A stretch of 64,000 nucleotides of DNA from Flammeovirga pacifica. Lineage in GTDB: Bacteria; Bacteroidota; Bacteroidia; Cytophagales; Flammeovirgaceae. Location: contig NZ_JRYR02000002.1 of NCBI RefSeq assembly GCF_000807855.2, positions 697,756 to 761,755 on the forward strand, written 5' to 3'. Shown here piece after piece: positions 33,875-44,406 of this stretch. The notes under the pieces are model-generated. The model ran no database searches. It was not told where the DNA came from and was given only the letters and a program-made list of their open reading frames with translations. Positions within the stretch are counted from its first letter, which is position 1. Every line of letters begins with the position of its first letter. The position numbers and the translations under genes are program-made.

Positions 33875-36835
33875 TTATAGTTCGTTTTGTAATTCAATGT
33901 CTAAAAATTTAAATGTGCCTGATGGAATATCAACAAGGATACCTTCCTCGGTTAAAGGAATCGTTTTTCCTGATAAAATATCAGTTACTTTTTTGGGAGT
34001 TACAGACCCAAATTTCAAAATAGCTGTTTTATCACTAGGGTTAAGATAACCACCATCAATAAGAGTTACTCGAATATGCTTAGGAGCAGATTGAGCTGCT
34101 ACCCATGCTACCTCTCCTTCAACAGTTAAAGGGATTAATCTAGATTTTTCTTCAATAAGATCTTTTATGTTGGTATAATAATCGGGAGCACTATAGGTAG
34201 TAGCACCATCGGCAGAAATAATTACTTCCCCATTTGAAATAAATTCTGTCATTATATTTTTATACATGGGATGTAAATGATCTACTAATGACCCTCTTGG
34301 TAATTTCTCAGGAACAAAATGATCATTCTGAGGAGGTGTTATTAATACTGTACCATTTTTGTAATTGGGCAAGAAGTTTAATCTTCTGTCTTTTACTCCT
34401 GCAGCAAAATTAGAAAAATCCCACTCATTGGTTGGTGCACCTGGCCATGAACCATTTAGTCTATCAAAAAGCATGTTACTTTCATCTCCTCTACCTTCAT
34501 CAAACCATGTTAGCCATTTTACTTTATTTCCAGATTGGATATAATAATCTGTAGGATTAACAATACTTACATGAACTGGAGAAAAACTTACAATTTCCTC
34601 TCTTTTGGGAACATAAATCACTCCTTTTTCGACCATATCCCATAAGATACTAATGTACTCCTGATCTACTGCAAAATTATTAATATACCTTGCTCCACTA
34701 GAAATATTATACACCATTTGTCTTAAGAAATGATTGGGTAACATTTGATGTGAACGTTGTCTTAGTCTTAAATAACTTGGGTTATCTCGTGCACTTCTAG
34801 TTCCCCAATTATCAAATACTCCAGAAGCCCAAAGTCCTAATCTTGAAGCCACAGATAGTTCCATTGTTTTATCGGTAGTTTCTTCCATAGAAGGTACAAA
34901 TACTGATTTATACTCTCCATTTAATACTTTTTTCCAAATATCTTTATGGATTACACCCGACCAAAATATATGTTTATTACGAAGTGAAATTGTTAAATTC
35001 TTATCCTTTCCATAATCAGCTAATGGGAAAAGTAAATCATTTAAAACAAAACTAAACTCATCACTTGTACTTTCTAATTCAGGATAGATAAAATTGATTT
35101 TCTTACCATTTGCTGCATCAATGATTTTTTTCTTAGTTTCTACACTATAATAATAAGGATCATTTCCATGACCACCCCAAGAATTAAGCCCTATACCTTC
35201 TTGATAATTAGGAACCAAAATATCCAAAACTTCTTGCTGAGTAAGACTATAGTTTTTACGACCATCACGTTTATTCTTATAAAAATCATTTTCCATTTCA
35301 CTTCTATCCCAATTTTCTATTCTTGGCATATGAACGTTGGCAAAAAATTGTGTCCCATAATTATTAGCATTCATTTTTTCAAAATAAGGTTGTGTGATTT
35401 CATCCTTAGACTCTGATAAAAAGAAAACTTCTAATGGTGTTCTTTCATATTCTGGTTTCTGAAAAGCCTCTACTTGTGTCTTTATCTTTTGAGATGCACT
35501 TAATATCTTTTCCATATTACCTGGAGGGGTAAATTGCTCGAAATCTTCCACCCATTTATCATCTGATAAATCTATTACATGTATACATGTGCCACCACTT
35601 TGGGTACTAGCAAGAAGTAAAGTATTCTTTTGTTTATCTTGCCACATATCATTATATGCATATTTATTGGCTAAGATTTTATATTCACCATTACTCCAAT
35701 AGTCTTTAGAGAATAAAAACAATCTAGAACCAAACATAGAAAGATAAGTTGATTTATTATTGTAAGTGATTAGATCTGGAGTCACTATACGATAACCAAA
35801 ACGGTCTATTTCTCTACCGAAATCCGGGAAAAATATTTCACTATACGTTTCATTGTCAATATCGTAAACCATTAATTGAGAATCATTTATAGCAGTAGAA
35901 GTACCCATCATCACCTTAATACTACCCTCTACATTTACTATATTAAGACCACCTACAGGCTTTCTTAATTTAGGGTCAATAATTTGATATGGCTGTTCCT
36001 CAAAAGGATTAAATAAATACAAAGTACCATCAGCTGAATTACCATTATGGGCACCTTGTATTGCAAGCTTCTCGTTTCCATTCGCATCATAAAACTTACG
36101 AATGAAGTTATTCACGTGTTTTCTACCTTGTGGTATGTCACCACTACCCCATGCTTTTTCTACAGAATAAGAGGTATTCTTTATCTCTTTTACTAGTTCC
36201 CCATTTTTATCCAGATATAAAGTACTTAGTTCAAACCCTCCTACCACAACATAAGGTTCACGGTTGTTATGTACTACAGTTACTGAAAATAATGGAACCT
36301 CTGAGTGCTTGTATGTCCACAATAATTCTCCTGAAGAATCTACACAATATAAAGTTCCATCTGCATTAGCTACCAAGATTTCTTCATGACCATCTCCGGT
36401 TATATCTTCACACCAAACATCATGATTAACAAAACCTGAAAGCTCATTCTTCCATTTAATTTGGCCATTATAATCAATGCCCATCAACATGCCATTGTAG
36501 TCACTTGCTACTATATAAGATTGATCAACTACTTTTGCTACACGAACAAGAAGTATTGTTTTACCCGTTTCAATACTGTATAAATGTTGAAACTCTTGCT
36601 GAAAAACTGTATTGATCTGTAAAGCATCTTTAGAATTTCTTGGGTCGCTTTTTATAGACCAAGCTTCACTTTGATCGGACGTCCATTGAGACTCATTTTG
36701 ATCAAATTGATATTCGAATGTCGATTGCGCATTTGTTGAATTGTAAAGTAAAGAACAACATATCCAAATAAGGATAAATTCAAATTGCTTCACTGGTTGA
36801 AAAGATAATATTGTAAAGTTTGTCTTCATATTCAT
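33875..36835 (-). CDS. GH150-like lambda-carrageenase candidate
   Basis: A secreted 986-aa protein (signal peptide about 1-36, NSTNAQ). Residues about 60-450 look like an outer-membrane-enzyme-type beta-propeller with PQQ/FG-GAP-like turns (DYNGMLMGIDYNGQIKW, EDITGDGHEEILVANADGT, GTLYCVDSSGELLWTYK). Residues about 500-900 form a separate catalytic-looking part (GLNSWGGHGNDPYYY, FIYPELESTSDEFSF, NWGTRSARDNP). The size and the propeller-plus-catalytic build match lambda-carrageenase (GH150, first described in Pseudoalteromonas). No closer family comes to mind. It has no T9SS tail, but a T9SS-tagged partner starts one base after its stop. The neighbours (GH110, GH2, sulfatases) fit a lambda-carrageenan degrader. 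Family assignment is from memory of the architecture, not from an alignment. Confidence 0.6.
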   Translation of the reverse strand: MNMKTNFTILSFQPVKQFEFILIWICCSLLYNSTNAQSTFEYQFDQNESQWTSDQSEAWSIKSDPRNSKDALQINTVFQQEFQHLYSIETGKTILLVRVAKVVDQSYIVASDYNGMLMGIDYNGQIKWKNELSGFVNHDVWCEDITGDGHEEILVANADGTLYCVDSSGELLWTYKHSEVPLFSVTVVHNNREPYVVVGGFELSTLYLDKNGELVKEIKNTSYSVEKAWGSGDIPQGRKHVNNFIRKFYDANGNEKLAIQGAHNGNSADGTLYLFNPFEEQPYQIIDPKLRKPVGGLNIVNVEGSIKVMMGTSTAINDSQLMVYDIDNETYSEIFFPDFGREIDRFGYRIVTPDLITYNNKSTYLSMFGSRLFLFSKDYWSNGEYKILANKYAYNDMWQDKQKNTLLLASTQSGGTCIHVIDLSDDKWVEDFEQFTPPGNMEKILSASQKIKTQVEAFQKPEYERTPLEVFFLSESKDEITQPYFEKMNANNYGTQFFANVHMPRIENWDRSEMENDFYKNKRDGRKNYSLTQQEVLDILVPNYQEGIGLNSWGGHGNDPYYYSVETKKKIIDAANGKKINFIYPELESTSDEFSFVLNDLLFPLADYGKDKNLTISLRNKHIFWSGVIHKDIWKKVLNGEYKSVFVPSMEETTDKTMELSVASRLGLWASGVFDNWGTRSARDNPSYLRLRQRSHQMLPNHFLRQMVYNISSGARYINNFAVDQEYISILWDMVEKGVIYVPKREEIVSFSPVHVSIVNPTDYYIQSGNKVKWLTWFDEGRGDESNMLFDRLNGSWPGAPTNEWDFSNFAAGVKDRRLNFLPNYKNGTVLITPPQNDHFVPEKLPRGSLVDHLHPMYKNIMTEFISNGEVIISADGATTYSAPDYYTNIKDLIEEKSRLIPLTVEGEVAWVAAQSAPKHIRVTLIDGGYLNPSDKTAILKFGSVTPKKVTDILSGKTIPLTEEGILVDIPSGTFKFLDIELQNEL

Positions 36836-36953
36836 AAAAAATAAATTCCATACATTTCATAAGCAAATTGCTATTTACACAGGGAAATGGTGTATTGGTA
36901 GGTTCTAATTCTGTCGTTCTATGTTTGGGTATAAATTTGAATAGACACAAAAA

Positions 36954-36980
36954 AAAGCATCCTATATATTAGGATGCTTT
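36954..36980 (-). terminator. Hairpin terminator after the HTCS gene
   Basis: AAAGCATCCT (36954-36963) pairs with AGGATGCTTT (36971-36980) just past the stop of the regulator gene, with A-run and T-rich flanks. Confidence 0.82.
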
Positions 36981-36985
36981 CATAT

Positions 36986-39900
36986 TTATTTATCTTCCAA
37001 TTTAGCTTGTTTTCCGTATTTCCCAGGAGGAATACCGTAGTATTCTTTAAACATTTTACTAAAGTGAGTTCTACTCTTGAAACCTGTTTTAAAGAAGACC
37101 TCAGACACAGATAACTTCTCTTTCACTAATAATTCTGCAGCCTTTTTAAGGCGATATTTCTTCAATAATTCATAAGGAGTATGATTTGTAATTGCTTTTA
37201 CTTTTTGATAGAAGTGTGTTCTATTTAGATGCAATACATCAATGAAATCACTGATATCCAAATCTTCATTATCTAAGTTATCCTCCATCAATTCATAGAG
37301 TTTTTCCATAAAAACTCTATCTGTTTTATCTATAGATTTCTTCTCTACTTCCATAGGGAAATCGATACTAAAACGCTCTCTTAATTTTTGTCTATTCTTT
37401 AATAGCATTTGAGCAGTAGCTACTAAGTGTTTCAAATCAAAAGGTTTAGTAATATAGGCGTCCGCTCCGGTTTCTAATCCAAGCACTCTATCATCAATAG
37501 ACGAACGAGAGGTCAATAGAATAATAGGTATATGACTCGTTCTTACATCATTTTTTAATTTATTTGCCAATTCTAACCCATTTACCTCAGGCATTAAAAT
37601 ATCACTTATAATGAGATCAGGCCACTCTTCTTCTATTTGATCAAGACATTTCTTTCCGTTCTCAAATTGTTTAACATTGAAATATTCTGACAATGAAGTC
37701 GTGATAAACTTTCTAAGGTCATCATTATCTTCCACAAAAAAGACATTCAAACTTTTTAAAGATTCATCCTTCATGTGGGCAGGAAGATCAATTCCTTCAG
37801 GAAGTACTTTTTGTTTGTCATCGTCTGTTTCATCAGACAGCAGCTCTTGATAACGGTTTTCATTAAACTCGTCTTTTAAACTGAACTTCACTGGTAAGAT
37901 CACTTCAAAAATTGTATTTTGGTTAACAACACTTTCTACAGTTATTTTACCATAATGCAACTCAACAAGCTTTTTCGAAAAAGCTAAACCAATCCCTGAA
38001 CCAATAGTGGTGGTATTGTAATTTTTTGATTGGAAATAACGATCAAATATGTTTGGAATATCATCTTCAGAAATACCTTTCCCAGAATCTTTTACTTGGA
38101 AAAATATTTTTTCATCTCTAATACCATATGAAAAAGTGATTTCATCACGTTCTTTTGTGAATTTAAAGGCATTATTCAATAGGTTGTTGATGATAATCTC
38201 AAGTTTATTTCTATCAGCTATTATAAATAACTGATTGGCTTCCCCTTCAAATTTTAGTTTCTTATTGGTCTGACTAGCCAATTGATCAAAATCTGTTTTT
38301 ATTTCTGAGATCAATTCAACAAATTCAAAACTTTGCATATCAAGCTGTAACAAACTTTGTTCAGCTTTTTGAAAATCTTGTACTTGATTTACCAGTTGGA
38401 ACATTTTTTTCGATTGACGATCAATAAGATTTAGATGTTCAAAAGCATCAATATTCTCTTTGAACATTCGAATTAATAATTGTAATGGTCCGGAAATCAA
38501 AGTTAAGGGCGTTCTAAATTCATGTGATATATTCATGAACATCTGAGTCCTTGTTTTATTTAATTCAACCACTCTATCACGTTCTAAATGTTCTAATTGC
38601 AAATCGTGCTTTAAGGTATTTAAACGAATTATAAAACGGTTGATAATTATGATTACTACTATAATCACAAATAAATAGAATATATATGCTCCAACCGTTT
38701 TCCATAATGGAGGGTGAATAATAATAGTCAATTCTTTTACTGGCGTCCATTCTTTTTTAGAATTGGAAGCTGCTGCTTGGAAAGTGTATTTTCCTGGAGG
38801 CAAACCATTGAATGATGCTTCTTTAGAATCAGAAGCTCTTACTACCCACTCTGTATCTTGTGGTAAAAGTCTATATTTAATAAGGTTATTCTTTGGATTC
38901 TTAAAATGAAGTGAAGTCAATTCGATTGAAAATACATTCTGTTCATAATCCAATTCAATTTGGTCTGTATGATTGAGTGTCTTTTGAAGTATGGTTTTAC
39001 CGTTAACCTCTTCTGAGGGGTGAATTTCTTGATTGAATATCTTCAACTCACCAAATACAAAATCAGGTAAAGTGACCACTTCAGTAATTTCTTTAGGATC
39101 GAAAAAACACAAACCATTTAATCCACCAAATACTAATGTTCCATTATCAAGCTTTCCACTTGTTGAAATAAATGGAGCTGCTAGAACACCATCATCTTCA
39201 GAATAGTTTCTAAACTGATAAGTATCTAAATCAAATTGGTTTATTCCCTTATTTGTAGTAATCCATAAATTATTTTGTTCATCATATTGGATTGATTTTA
39301 CCGAATTATTATCTAAACCATCCTCTTCAGAAAATGATTTAAAAGTACTGGCTAATTGAGAATTTTCGACTTTACAAATACCACCTGTTTCAGTACCCAG
39401 CCATAGATCTCCATTTGGTAACCTTACTATACTTGATACAAAATTACTAGGTAAGGAATAATTATTATTAACGTTATGTACGAAATGAGCAATTTTCATT
39501 TCGTTTAATTTTTTCTTTGGTGCGTTATCAATCCTAATCAATCCATCTTGTTTAGACCCCACCCAAATAAAATTATATTTGGGGTCTATATAAATTGACC
39601 TAAGTTCTTTAAAAGAATGTTTATTGTCTAGGGATTTTAAGAATTCCGCTTGTCTCACCTTACCATTATTTCCTATTCTTATTCGGTAAAGACCTTCATT
39701 AGCAGCTATCCAATGATACCCAAATTTATCTAAAGCCAAGGCTCTAATTTTCATCTTCCCAAGCTCAGGAAGATCTTTAAATAAAACTGGTTTAAAAGTG
39801 TTCCCTTCTTTTGATTGGTACTTATAATAGTTCTCTTTAGAATTGTACTTTACATAAGACCCGCCTTTTTTATCAACAAAGATCGAATACTGAATAATGT

Positions 39901-41101
39901 TTTTATAATTCTGAATAAATTGAGGGAGTTCACACATCTTCTCATTTTTAATGTCATAATTAATGATCCCTCTAAAATGAACGTTCAATAATACATGTGA
40001 GCTATCATATACATTAACATTTAAAATTTGATTTGATGAACTTATTTGTTGATCATGACTAATGAGACTGGCATTTTTAAATACTTGTTGATAATTTTTT
40101 AAATGAAATAGACCATCATCAAAAGAGCCTACCCAAGAACCACTTTTAGAATTTGGTAATAGGTAACTTACTCTACTTATATCAATTTTATTTGCAATAG
40201 AAATATCACTGTATTTTGTTTCATGACTTAATAGTTCATCAATATTTATTACATAAACACCTCTTTCTCTGTCTCCAATCCAAAGTTCAGAATCATTTCT
40301 AATATCTAAACATAAAAATTTACGATGAATAAAATACTTCCCTTTTAATTTATAGTCCTTCCCATTGGGTGTTTCAATTATAGTAATACCGTTATTTGTA
40401 AGACAAAATAATGTTCCCTGCTTATTGGCAGTGAAATCTAAAACTCTTAAGCCTATTTTACCGAAAACATTAATTAGTTCATTTGTCTTTACGTTAATTT
40501 TATATACCCCTTTATTACTTCCAACGAAAACTTCACTACCTACCTCACAGAGATGATGTATTCTTAAATTGGAAGTTGAGGGTAAATGAGATAATAATTC
40601 TCTTGTCTTTTCATCAAAAATATACACTCCATCATTTTGAGATAGACAGTAAACTCTATCATTTAAAATTAAGATTTGTATTATGATAGGTCCTGAAAAG
40701 AAATTTTTATCAATTTCATTCACAAAAAACTTTTCAATAGTCTCCTGTTCGTAATCAAATATATTTATTCCATTATCTGTGCCCACCCATATAGAATGAT
40801 ATTTATCTTGAGCTAAAGACCTCACTCGAGTACTTGTCAATAATTTTTCGTGCTTATTGTTACGATAATATTTAAAATCATAACCATCAAAGGTATTTAA
40901 ACCATCGAATGTACCTACCCATATTTTCCCTAGATGATCTTCTAATATGGAAGTAACCCCATAATGAGACATTCCTTCCGCCATAGAAAAACTCTTGATA
41001 TAATGATAATCCATCCCCTCTTTTTGTGCTTGGATTGGAATTGTAATCAGGAAGAAAAGTAAGTATAAGTAAATTGAAAAAATTCTATTCATTTCATTCA
41101 T
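36986..41101 (-). CDS. Hybrid two-component system regulator (HTCS)
   Basis: A 1371-aa one-protein two-component system typical of Bacteroidota glycan loci. Order: signal (1-25), two seven-bladed propellers of Reg_prop repeats outside the membrane (about 30-700; GKIWVGTFDGLNTFDG is one), Y_Y_Y domain (about 717-794), membrane helix (about 800-823), histidine kinase with His in NISHEFRTPL (about 860), ATPase boxes (NNLLNNAFKFT, DSGKGISEDD, GSGIGLAFSK), receiver (about 1117-1235; VEDNDD, ISDILMPEVNG, TKPFD) and AraC-type HTH (about 1265-1371, SEVFFKTGFKSRTHFSKMFK). All key residues are present. It should sense an oligosaccharide in the periplasm and activate the SusC/SusD operon upstream. Confidence 0.95.
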   Translation of the reverse strand: MNEMNRIFSIYLYLLFFLITIPIQAQKEGMDYHYIKSFSMAEGMSHYGVTSILEDHLGKIWVGTFDGLNTFDGYDFKYYRNNKHEKLLTSTRVRSLAQDKYHSIWVGTDNGINIFDYEQETIEKFFVNEIDKNFFSGPIIIQILILNDRVYCLSQNDGVYIFDEKTRELLSHLPSTSNLRIHHLCEVGSEVFVGSNKGVYKINVKTNELINVFGKIGLRVLDFTANKQGTLFCLTNNGITIIETPNGKDYKLKGKYFIHRKFLCLDIRNDSELWIGDRERGVYVINIDELLSHETKYSDISIANKIDISRVSYLLPNSKSGSWVGSFDDGLFHLKNYQQVFKNASLISHDQQISSSNQILNVNVYDSSHVLLNVHFRGIINYDIKNEKMCELPQFIQNYKNIIQYSIFVDKKGGSYVKYNSKENYYKYQSKEGNTFKPVLFKDLPELGKMKIRALALDKFGYHWIAANEGLYRIRIGNNGKVRQAEFLKSLDNKHSFKELRSIYIDPKYNFIWVGSKQDGLIRIDNAPKKKLNEMKIAHFVHNVNNNYSLPSNFVSSIVRLPNGDLWLGTETGGICKVENSQLASTFKSFSEEDGLDNNSVKSIQYDEQNNLWITTNKGINQFDLDTYQFRNYSEDDGVLAAPFISTSGKLDNGTLVFGGLNGLCFFDPKEITEVVTLPDFVFGELKIFNQEIHPSEEVNGKTILQKTLNHTDQIELDYEQNVFSIELTSLHFKNPKNNLIKYRLLPQDTEWVVRASDSKEASFNGLPPGKYTFQAAASNSKKEWTPVKELTIIIHPPLWKTVGAYIFYLFVIIVVIIIINRFIIRLNTLKHDLQLEHLERDRVVELNKTRTQMFMNISHEFRTPLTLISGPLQLLIRMFKENIDAFEHLNLIDRQSKKMFQLVNQVQDFQKAEQSLLQLDMQSFEFVELISEIKTDFDQLASQTNKKLKFEGEANQLFIIADRNKLEIIINNLLNNAFKFTKERDEITFSYGIRDEKIFFQVKDSGKGISEDDIPNIFDRYFQSKNYNTTTIGSGIGLAFSKKLVELHYGKITVESVVNQNTIFEVILPVKFSLKDEFNENRYQELLSDETDDDKQKVLPEGIDLPAHMKDESLKSLNVFFVEDNDDLRKFITTSLSEYFNVKQFENGKKCLDQIEEEWPDLIISDILMPEVNGLELANKLKNDVRTSHIPIILLTSRSSIDDRVLGLETGADAYITKPFDLKHLVATAQMLLKNRQKLRERFSIDFPMEVEKKSIDKTDRVFMEKLYELMEDNLDNEDLDISDFIDVLHLNRTHFYQKVKAITNHTPYELLKKYRLKKAAELLVKEKLSVSEVFFKTGFKSRTHFSKMFKEYYGIPPGKYGKQAKLEDK

Positions 41102-41239
41102 TAATATGCTTATTAAGCTTGTTTCTACAGAAATATTTAGAAGTATATCTATTACTAAAAGTGTAATAAATGTAGTTTACTGTGTCCCTCAATAAATAGA
41201 GAAACTAATTAAGTATAATTTATTTGTTTCGATGTTATA

Positions 41240-41281
41240 CAAAAGTATGTGGGGTTCGAATTTATTATGTACTCAAAAGTA
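41240..41281 (-). promoter_or_regulatory. Two TACTTTTG elements and short inverted repeats upstream of the HTCS gene
   Basis: On the minus strand TACTTTTG occurs at 41247-41240 and 41281-41274, both fitting TAnnTTTG. Each sits in a short inverted repeat: ATAC-AAAA-GTAT (41237-41248) and TACT-CAAA-AGTA (41270-41281). They may be a promoter pair or regulator sites. The rest of the 344-base gap (41102-41445) holds only the hairpin at 41393-41417. Confidence 0.4.
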
Positions 41282-41392
41282 TGAGAAATGTAGTTATAGG
41301 TAAATACAAATTGAATTCAGGGGTTAAAAAACATTGTTTTTTTAACAGTTTAAGTAAAATCTTAGTAAAACCGAGAAATACATAAACAAAAA

Positions 41393-41417
41393 AGGAGAGA
41401 ACTTTACGTTCTCTCCT
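41393..41417 (-). terminator. Hairpin terminator of the SusC operon
   Basis: AGGAGAGAAC (41393-41402) pairs with GTTCTCTCCT (41408-41417), five-base loop, 29 bases after the stop of the last gene of the SusC operon. Confidence 0.85.
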
Positions 41418-41445
41418 AATATAGATTTTTTGATAAAATTATTAC

Positions 41446-44154
41446 CTATGGTCTTACTTCATAGTGTTCAATTTTCACATCATCCACAAAGAATTCTATA
41501 GGATCTGTATCTGAAACACCTGTTACATTATTTTTATTAATAAAGATTCCAAAACTAGGTTTATTAGGATCAGCATTAGTTACATCATCCGACATCTCAA
41601 TGTCTGTATTGATTTGATACCATTGATCTCTTGGAACATTTTCCAAAGATATCTTGGTACTATTTAATTGAGGCGAAATAAAGATAATACTTAATCCTTC
41701 TTGGATAGTATTTGATGTAGGAACATAAATATAGAAACTAACTCTAATCTTATCTCCTTTATTTATTTTATCAGAGATTGGCTGTATAGTACCTACTGTT
41801 TGTACTCTATCTCTTTGGTCATGTAAAATATCTTTGTTTTCTGCATAAAATTTAATACTATAATTACCAGTATTAACATTTTCATCCGTTCTATTCCAAG
41901 TGGTCACTTGTTGTTGATTATACCAACCTTCTGCATACGGTAAATTTTGAGTTTTCTCAACTTCAAACCCAGTATATTCATCTTGTAAAATATTTCCTCT
42001 ATTATAAGTTGTAGCTTCTTCAGCATTAAAATTAGCAAGTCTCGCTCCTTCTGCTGTTACAAGAGCAAAGTCTTCGGCTCCTTTGTATTCCACTGTGATC
42101 ACATCAGAATTATAGATTTCTTCCGTTAAACGTAACTCTACAATCTTTCTATCTGATGAATTAATTACCACTGATGCAACATCAAAAGATGTAGCAGCTA
42201 AACCTGACTCTTGATTTTCTATCATTACTGTGAAGGCACTCTTAGCTACATCAGCATCAGCAATATCAGCTAATTCCTCTTCTACTGAGAATGAAATCAC
42301 TTTTTCAGTAACTGTTTTTTCTACTGAAATCCCTCCCTCTTTAGAAATCTCTACAATATCAGTAGATACTTTCACAGTTAATGGAATATCAAATGTTTCT
42401 TCTGCATCTTCATAATCTACATGACCACTACGAGTTAGTTTTAACATTGCTCCAGTAAATTCACCATCTGTAGAATACTTAACTTGATATGATTCTTCAG
42501 AAGATGTTACTTCAGTTCCGTTATTTAAAGTCCATAATCTAGCGTTGGCTGCTCCATTAGAACGATCTACAAAAGTTAATTTATCTCCATTCTTAATTTC
42601 AATAGTTTGAGCAGAAGGAGTATTACCTGCGAATACTTCATAAACTGCTGCATCCATATCATCATTTTTGTAAACAGAAATACCTAATGCTAAATCAGGA
42701 GTTTCAATTACTTTTACAGTTAAAGGTAGTTGAATAGTTACTTCTGCATCCACATAATCTACATGATCCATTCTTTTTAATTCTAAAGAATGTGAAGTGA
42801 ATTCACCAACAGTATTAAAGTTTACCTCAAAAGATGCTACATCTGAAGAAGATTCTTCACCATTATCAACAGACCAAGTTCTTTCTGATACTTCACCTGT
42901 AGACGTTTCTTTAAATGTTAGTTTATCACCTTTCTCAATCATAATTGATGCTGCTGTAGCTTCATCTGTATACTCATAAACAGGAGCGTCCATTTTATCA
43001 TTTAAGTATACTTTTACGATTGGAGTAATTTCTGGTGAGGTAACTACCTTAATCGTTAAAGGAATAAGAACAGTTTCATCATCTTGCCCATCTCTTTTAA
43101 GCGTTAATGATTGGCTCTCAAATTCACCATCAGTTGCATAAACAACTGGGAATGTTTTATCGTTAGATGTTAAATCACTACCGTTATTAATGCTCCATGT
43201 GTAAGTTACAGTTTCATCATTTGATGTAACTTTATACGTCAACTTTTCCCCATTTTCAATAGTGAAAGTAGATGCTTTTCCATCTTCACCAGCAATAATT
43301 TCATAAATTGGTGTATCTAGATCATCACCTTTAAATACATGAATACCTGCTTTCAATTCTGGTATAATTACTTCAACATGCAAAGGAATTGTAATTTCCA
43401 ATGAAGCATCTGGGTAGTCAGTGTCACTACGCATTAACTTTAACATACCTGCTTTAAATTCTCCTACTGTAGCATAAACTGCAGCTGCTTCTTCAACAGT
43501 GGCATCGTCTAAATCAACACCATTTAAGCTCCAAGTTCTTTCCGTCGGCATTCCTTCTTTTGAAAGGTCGATAAAAGTCAAAACCTCTCCTTTGTTAAGT
43601 TGGATAGAGGTCCATTTACTATCGTCCTCTTCAATCTCATCTTCTTCAGTAATAGTAAGAATCACCTCGTCTCCTTTCATTACTTTAAAAGCAGCCTTCA
43701 TTTCAGGTACTGATACTTGAATATTTAAAGGGATTTCACTTGTAATACTTGCATCAGGAAAATCACTTCCTTCACGTACAAAAGTAACATCACCTGCTGT
43801 ATGTGTTCCTTCTTCTGTATATACAACTATTACCTCTTTTTCAGTAGATGTTGTTGTTTCAGAACCATTAAAGTTCCATGTTCTTCCGGTTGGTTCTCCT
43901 ACAGTAGTAACATCTTTAAATGTTAAAGAGTCACCATAAACTAGTTCTATTTTTTCCCAGTTGTCTTGATCTGAAGGATTTAAAATATCCTCTAAATTCA
44001 TTTCTAAAATTCTCTCTCCATTATGATATACCTCATACACTGGAGTTAATTCAGGGATTTCATTCTCTACATTCTCTTGATCATCTTTAGTACAGCTTGC
44101 TAATGCAACTAAAAGACTTAAAAGGATAAGTAATGGTAATTTAAAAAGTTTCAT
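41446..44154 (-). CDS. Surface-glycan-binding-like lipoprotein with five PKD-like repeats
   Basis: A 902-aa lipoprotein (LVALASC, Cys20), the SusE/F position in the operon. Residues about 35-570 hold five similar Ig/PKD-like units of about 105 residues, each with K-G-D-x-LTF, an R-(T/L)W-(S/T)-(V/L)-(N/D) core and IPL-V-V endings. Residues about 575-690 form an SwmB-like Ig domain (LTEEIYNSDVITVEYKG). The last about 200 residues are a jelly-roll, carbohydrate-binding-like module ending IEFFVDDVKIEHYEVRP. It is a paralogue of the neighbour at 44407, from which it differs mainly by repeat number. It should hold the binding module away from the membrane and capture glycan for SusC/SusD. The binding activity is inferred. 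Confidence 0.82.
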   Translation of the reverse strand: MKLFKLPLLILLSLLVALASCTKDDQENVENEIPELTPVYEVYHNGERILEMNLEDILNPSDQDNWEKIELVYGDSLTFKDVTTVGEPTGRTWNFNGSETTTSTEKEVIVVYTEEGTHTAGDVTFVREGSDFPDASITSEIPLNIQVSVPEMKAAFKVMKGDEVILTITEEDEIEEDDSKWTSIQLNKGEVLTFIDLSKEGMPTERTWSLNGVDLDDATVEEAAAVYATVGEFKAGMLKLMRSDTDYPDASLEITIPLHVEVIIPELKAGIHVFKGDDLDTPIYEIIAGEDGKASTFTIENGEKLTYKVTSNDETVTYTWSINNGSDLTSNDKTFPVVYATDGEFESQSLTLKRDGQDDETVLIPLTIKVVTSPEITPIVKVYLNDKMDAPVYEYTDEATAASIMIEKGDKLTFKETSTGEVSERTWSVDNGEESSSDVASFEVNFNTVGEFTSHSLELKRMDHVDYVDAEVTIQLPLTVKVIETPDLALGISVYKNDDMDAAVYEVFAGNTPSAQTIEIKNGDKLTFVDRSNGAANARLWTLNNGTEVTSSEESYQVKYSTDGEFTGAMLKLTRSGHVDYEDAEETFDIPLTVKVSTDIVEISKEGGISVEKTVTEKVISFSVEEELADIADADVAKSAFTVMIENQESGLAATSFDVASVVINSSDRKIVELRLTEEIYNSDVITVEYKGAEDFALVTAEGARLANFNAEEATTYNRGNILQDEYTGFEVEKTQNLPYAEGWYNQQQVTTWNRTDENVNTGNYSIKFYAENKDILHDQRDRVQTVGTIQPISDKINKGDKIRVSFYIYVPTSNTIQEGLSIIFISPQLNSTKISLENVPRDQWYQINTDIEMSDDVTNADPNKPSFGIFINKNNVTGVSDTDPIEFFVDDVKIEHYEVRP

Positions 44155-44351
44155 ACAGTCTTAAATTGATAGTTTACTACGTTCTTAAGGTAGTTTAATT
44201 ATAAAATTTACTTAGCCAAAAGTGACATAAAAACACTTATTAATTGTATTTCCATGTATCTGTAGTGTCTCCAAGGATAAATTTTTACTGTAACATTGTA
44301 ATTGAGTTGGTAATCACATTTAAAAATGTCGTAGATAAGCTTAAAACAAAA

Positions 44352-44385
44352 AAATCACTCTTTATTTTTACATAAAGAGTGATTT
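44352..44385 (-). terminator. Hairpin inside the SusC operon
   Basis: AAATCACTCTTTAT (44352-44365) pairs perfectly with ATAAAGAGTGATTT (44372-44385), with A-run before and after. It lies between the two surface-glycan-binding-like genes and could terminate part of the transcripts. Confidence 0.78.
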
Positions 44386-44406
44386 AAATAAGAGAATTTA
44401 TTTGTA

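Noticed and set aside
33199-36835. Possible frameshift splitting a single T9SS-tagged carrageenase
   Set aside because: The small downstream protein has its own start codon and full signal peptide, so it is a separate secreted protein.
41446-44154. Tandem repeat as an assembly artefact
   Set aside because: The five repeats have clearly diverged in sequence, so they are real protein domains, not copied reads.
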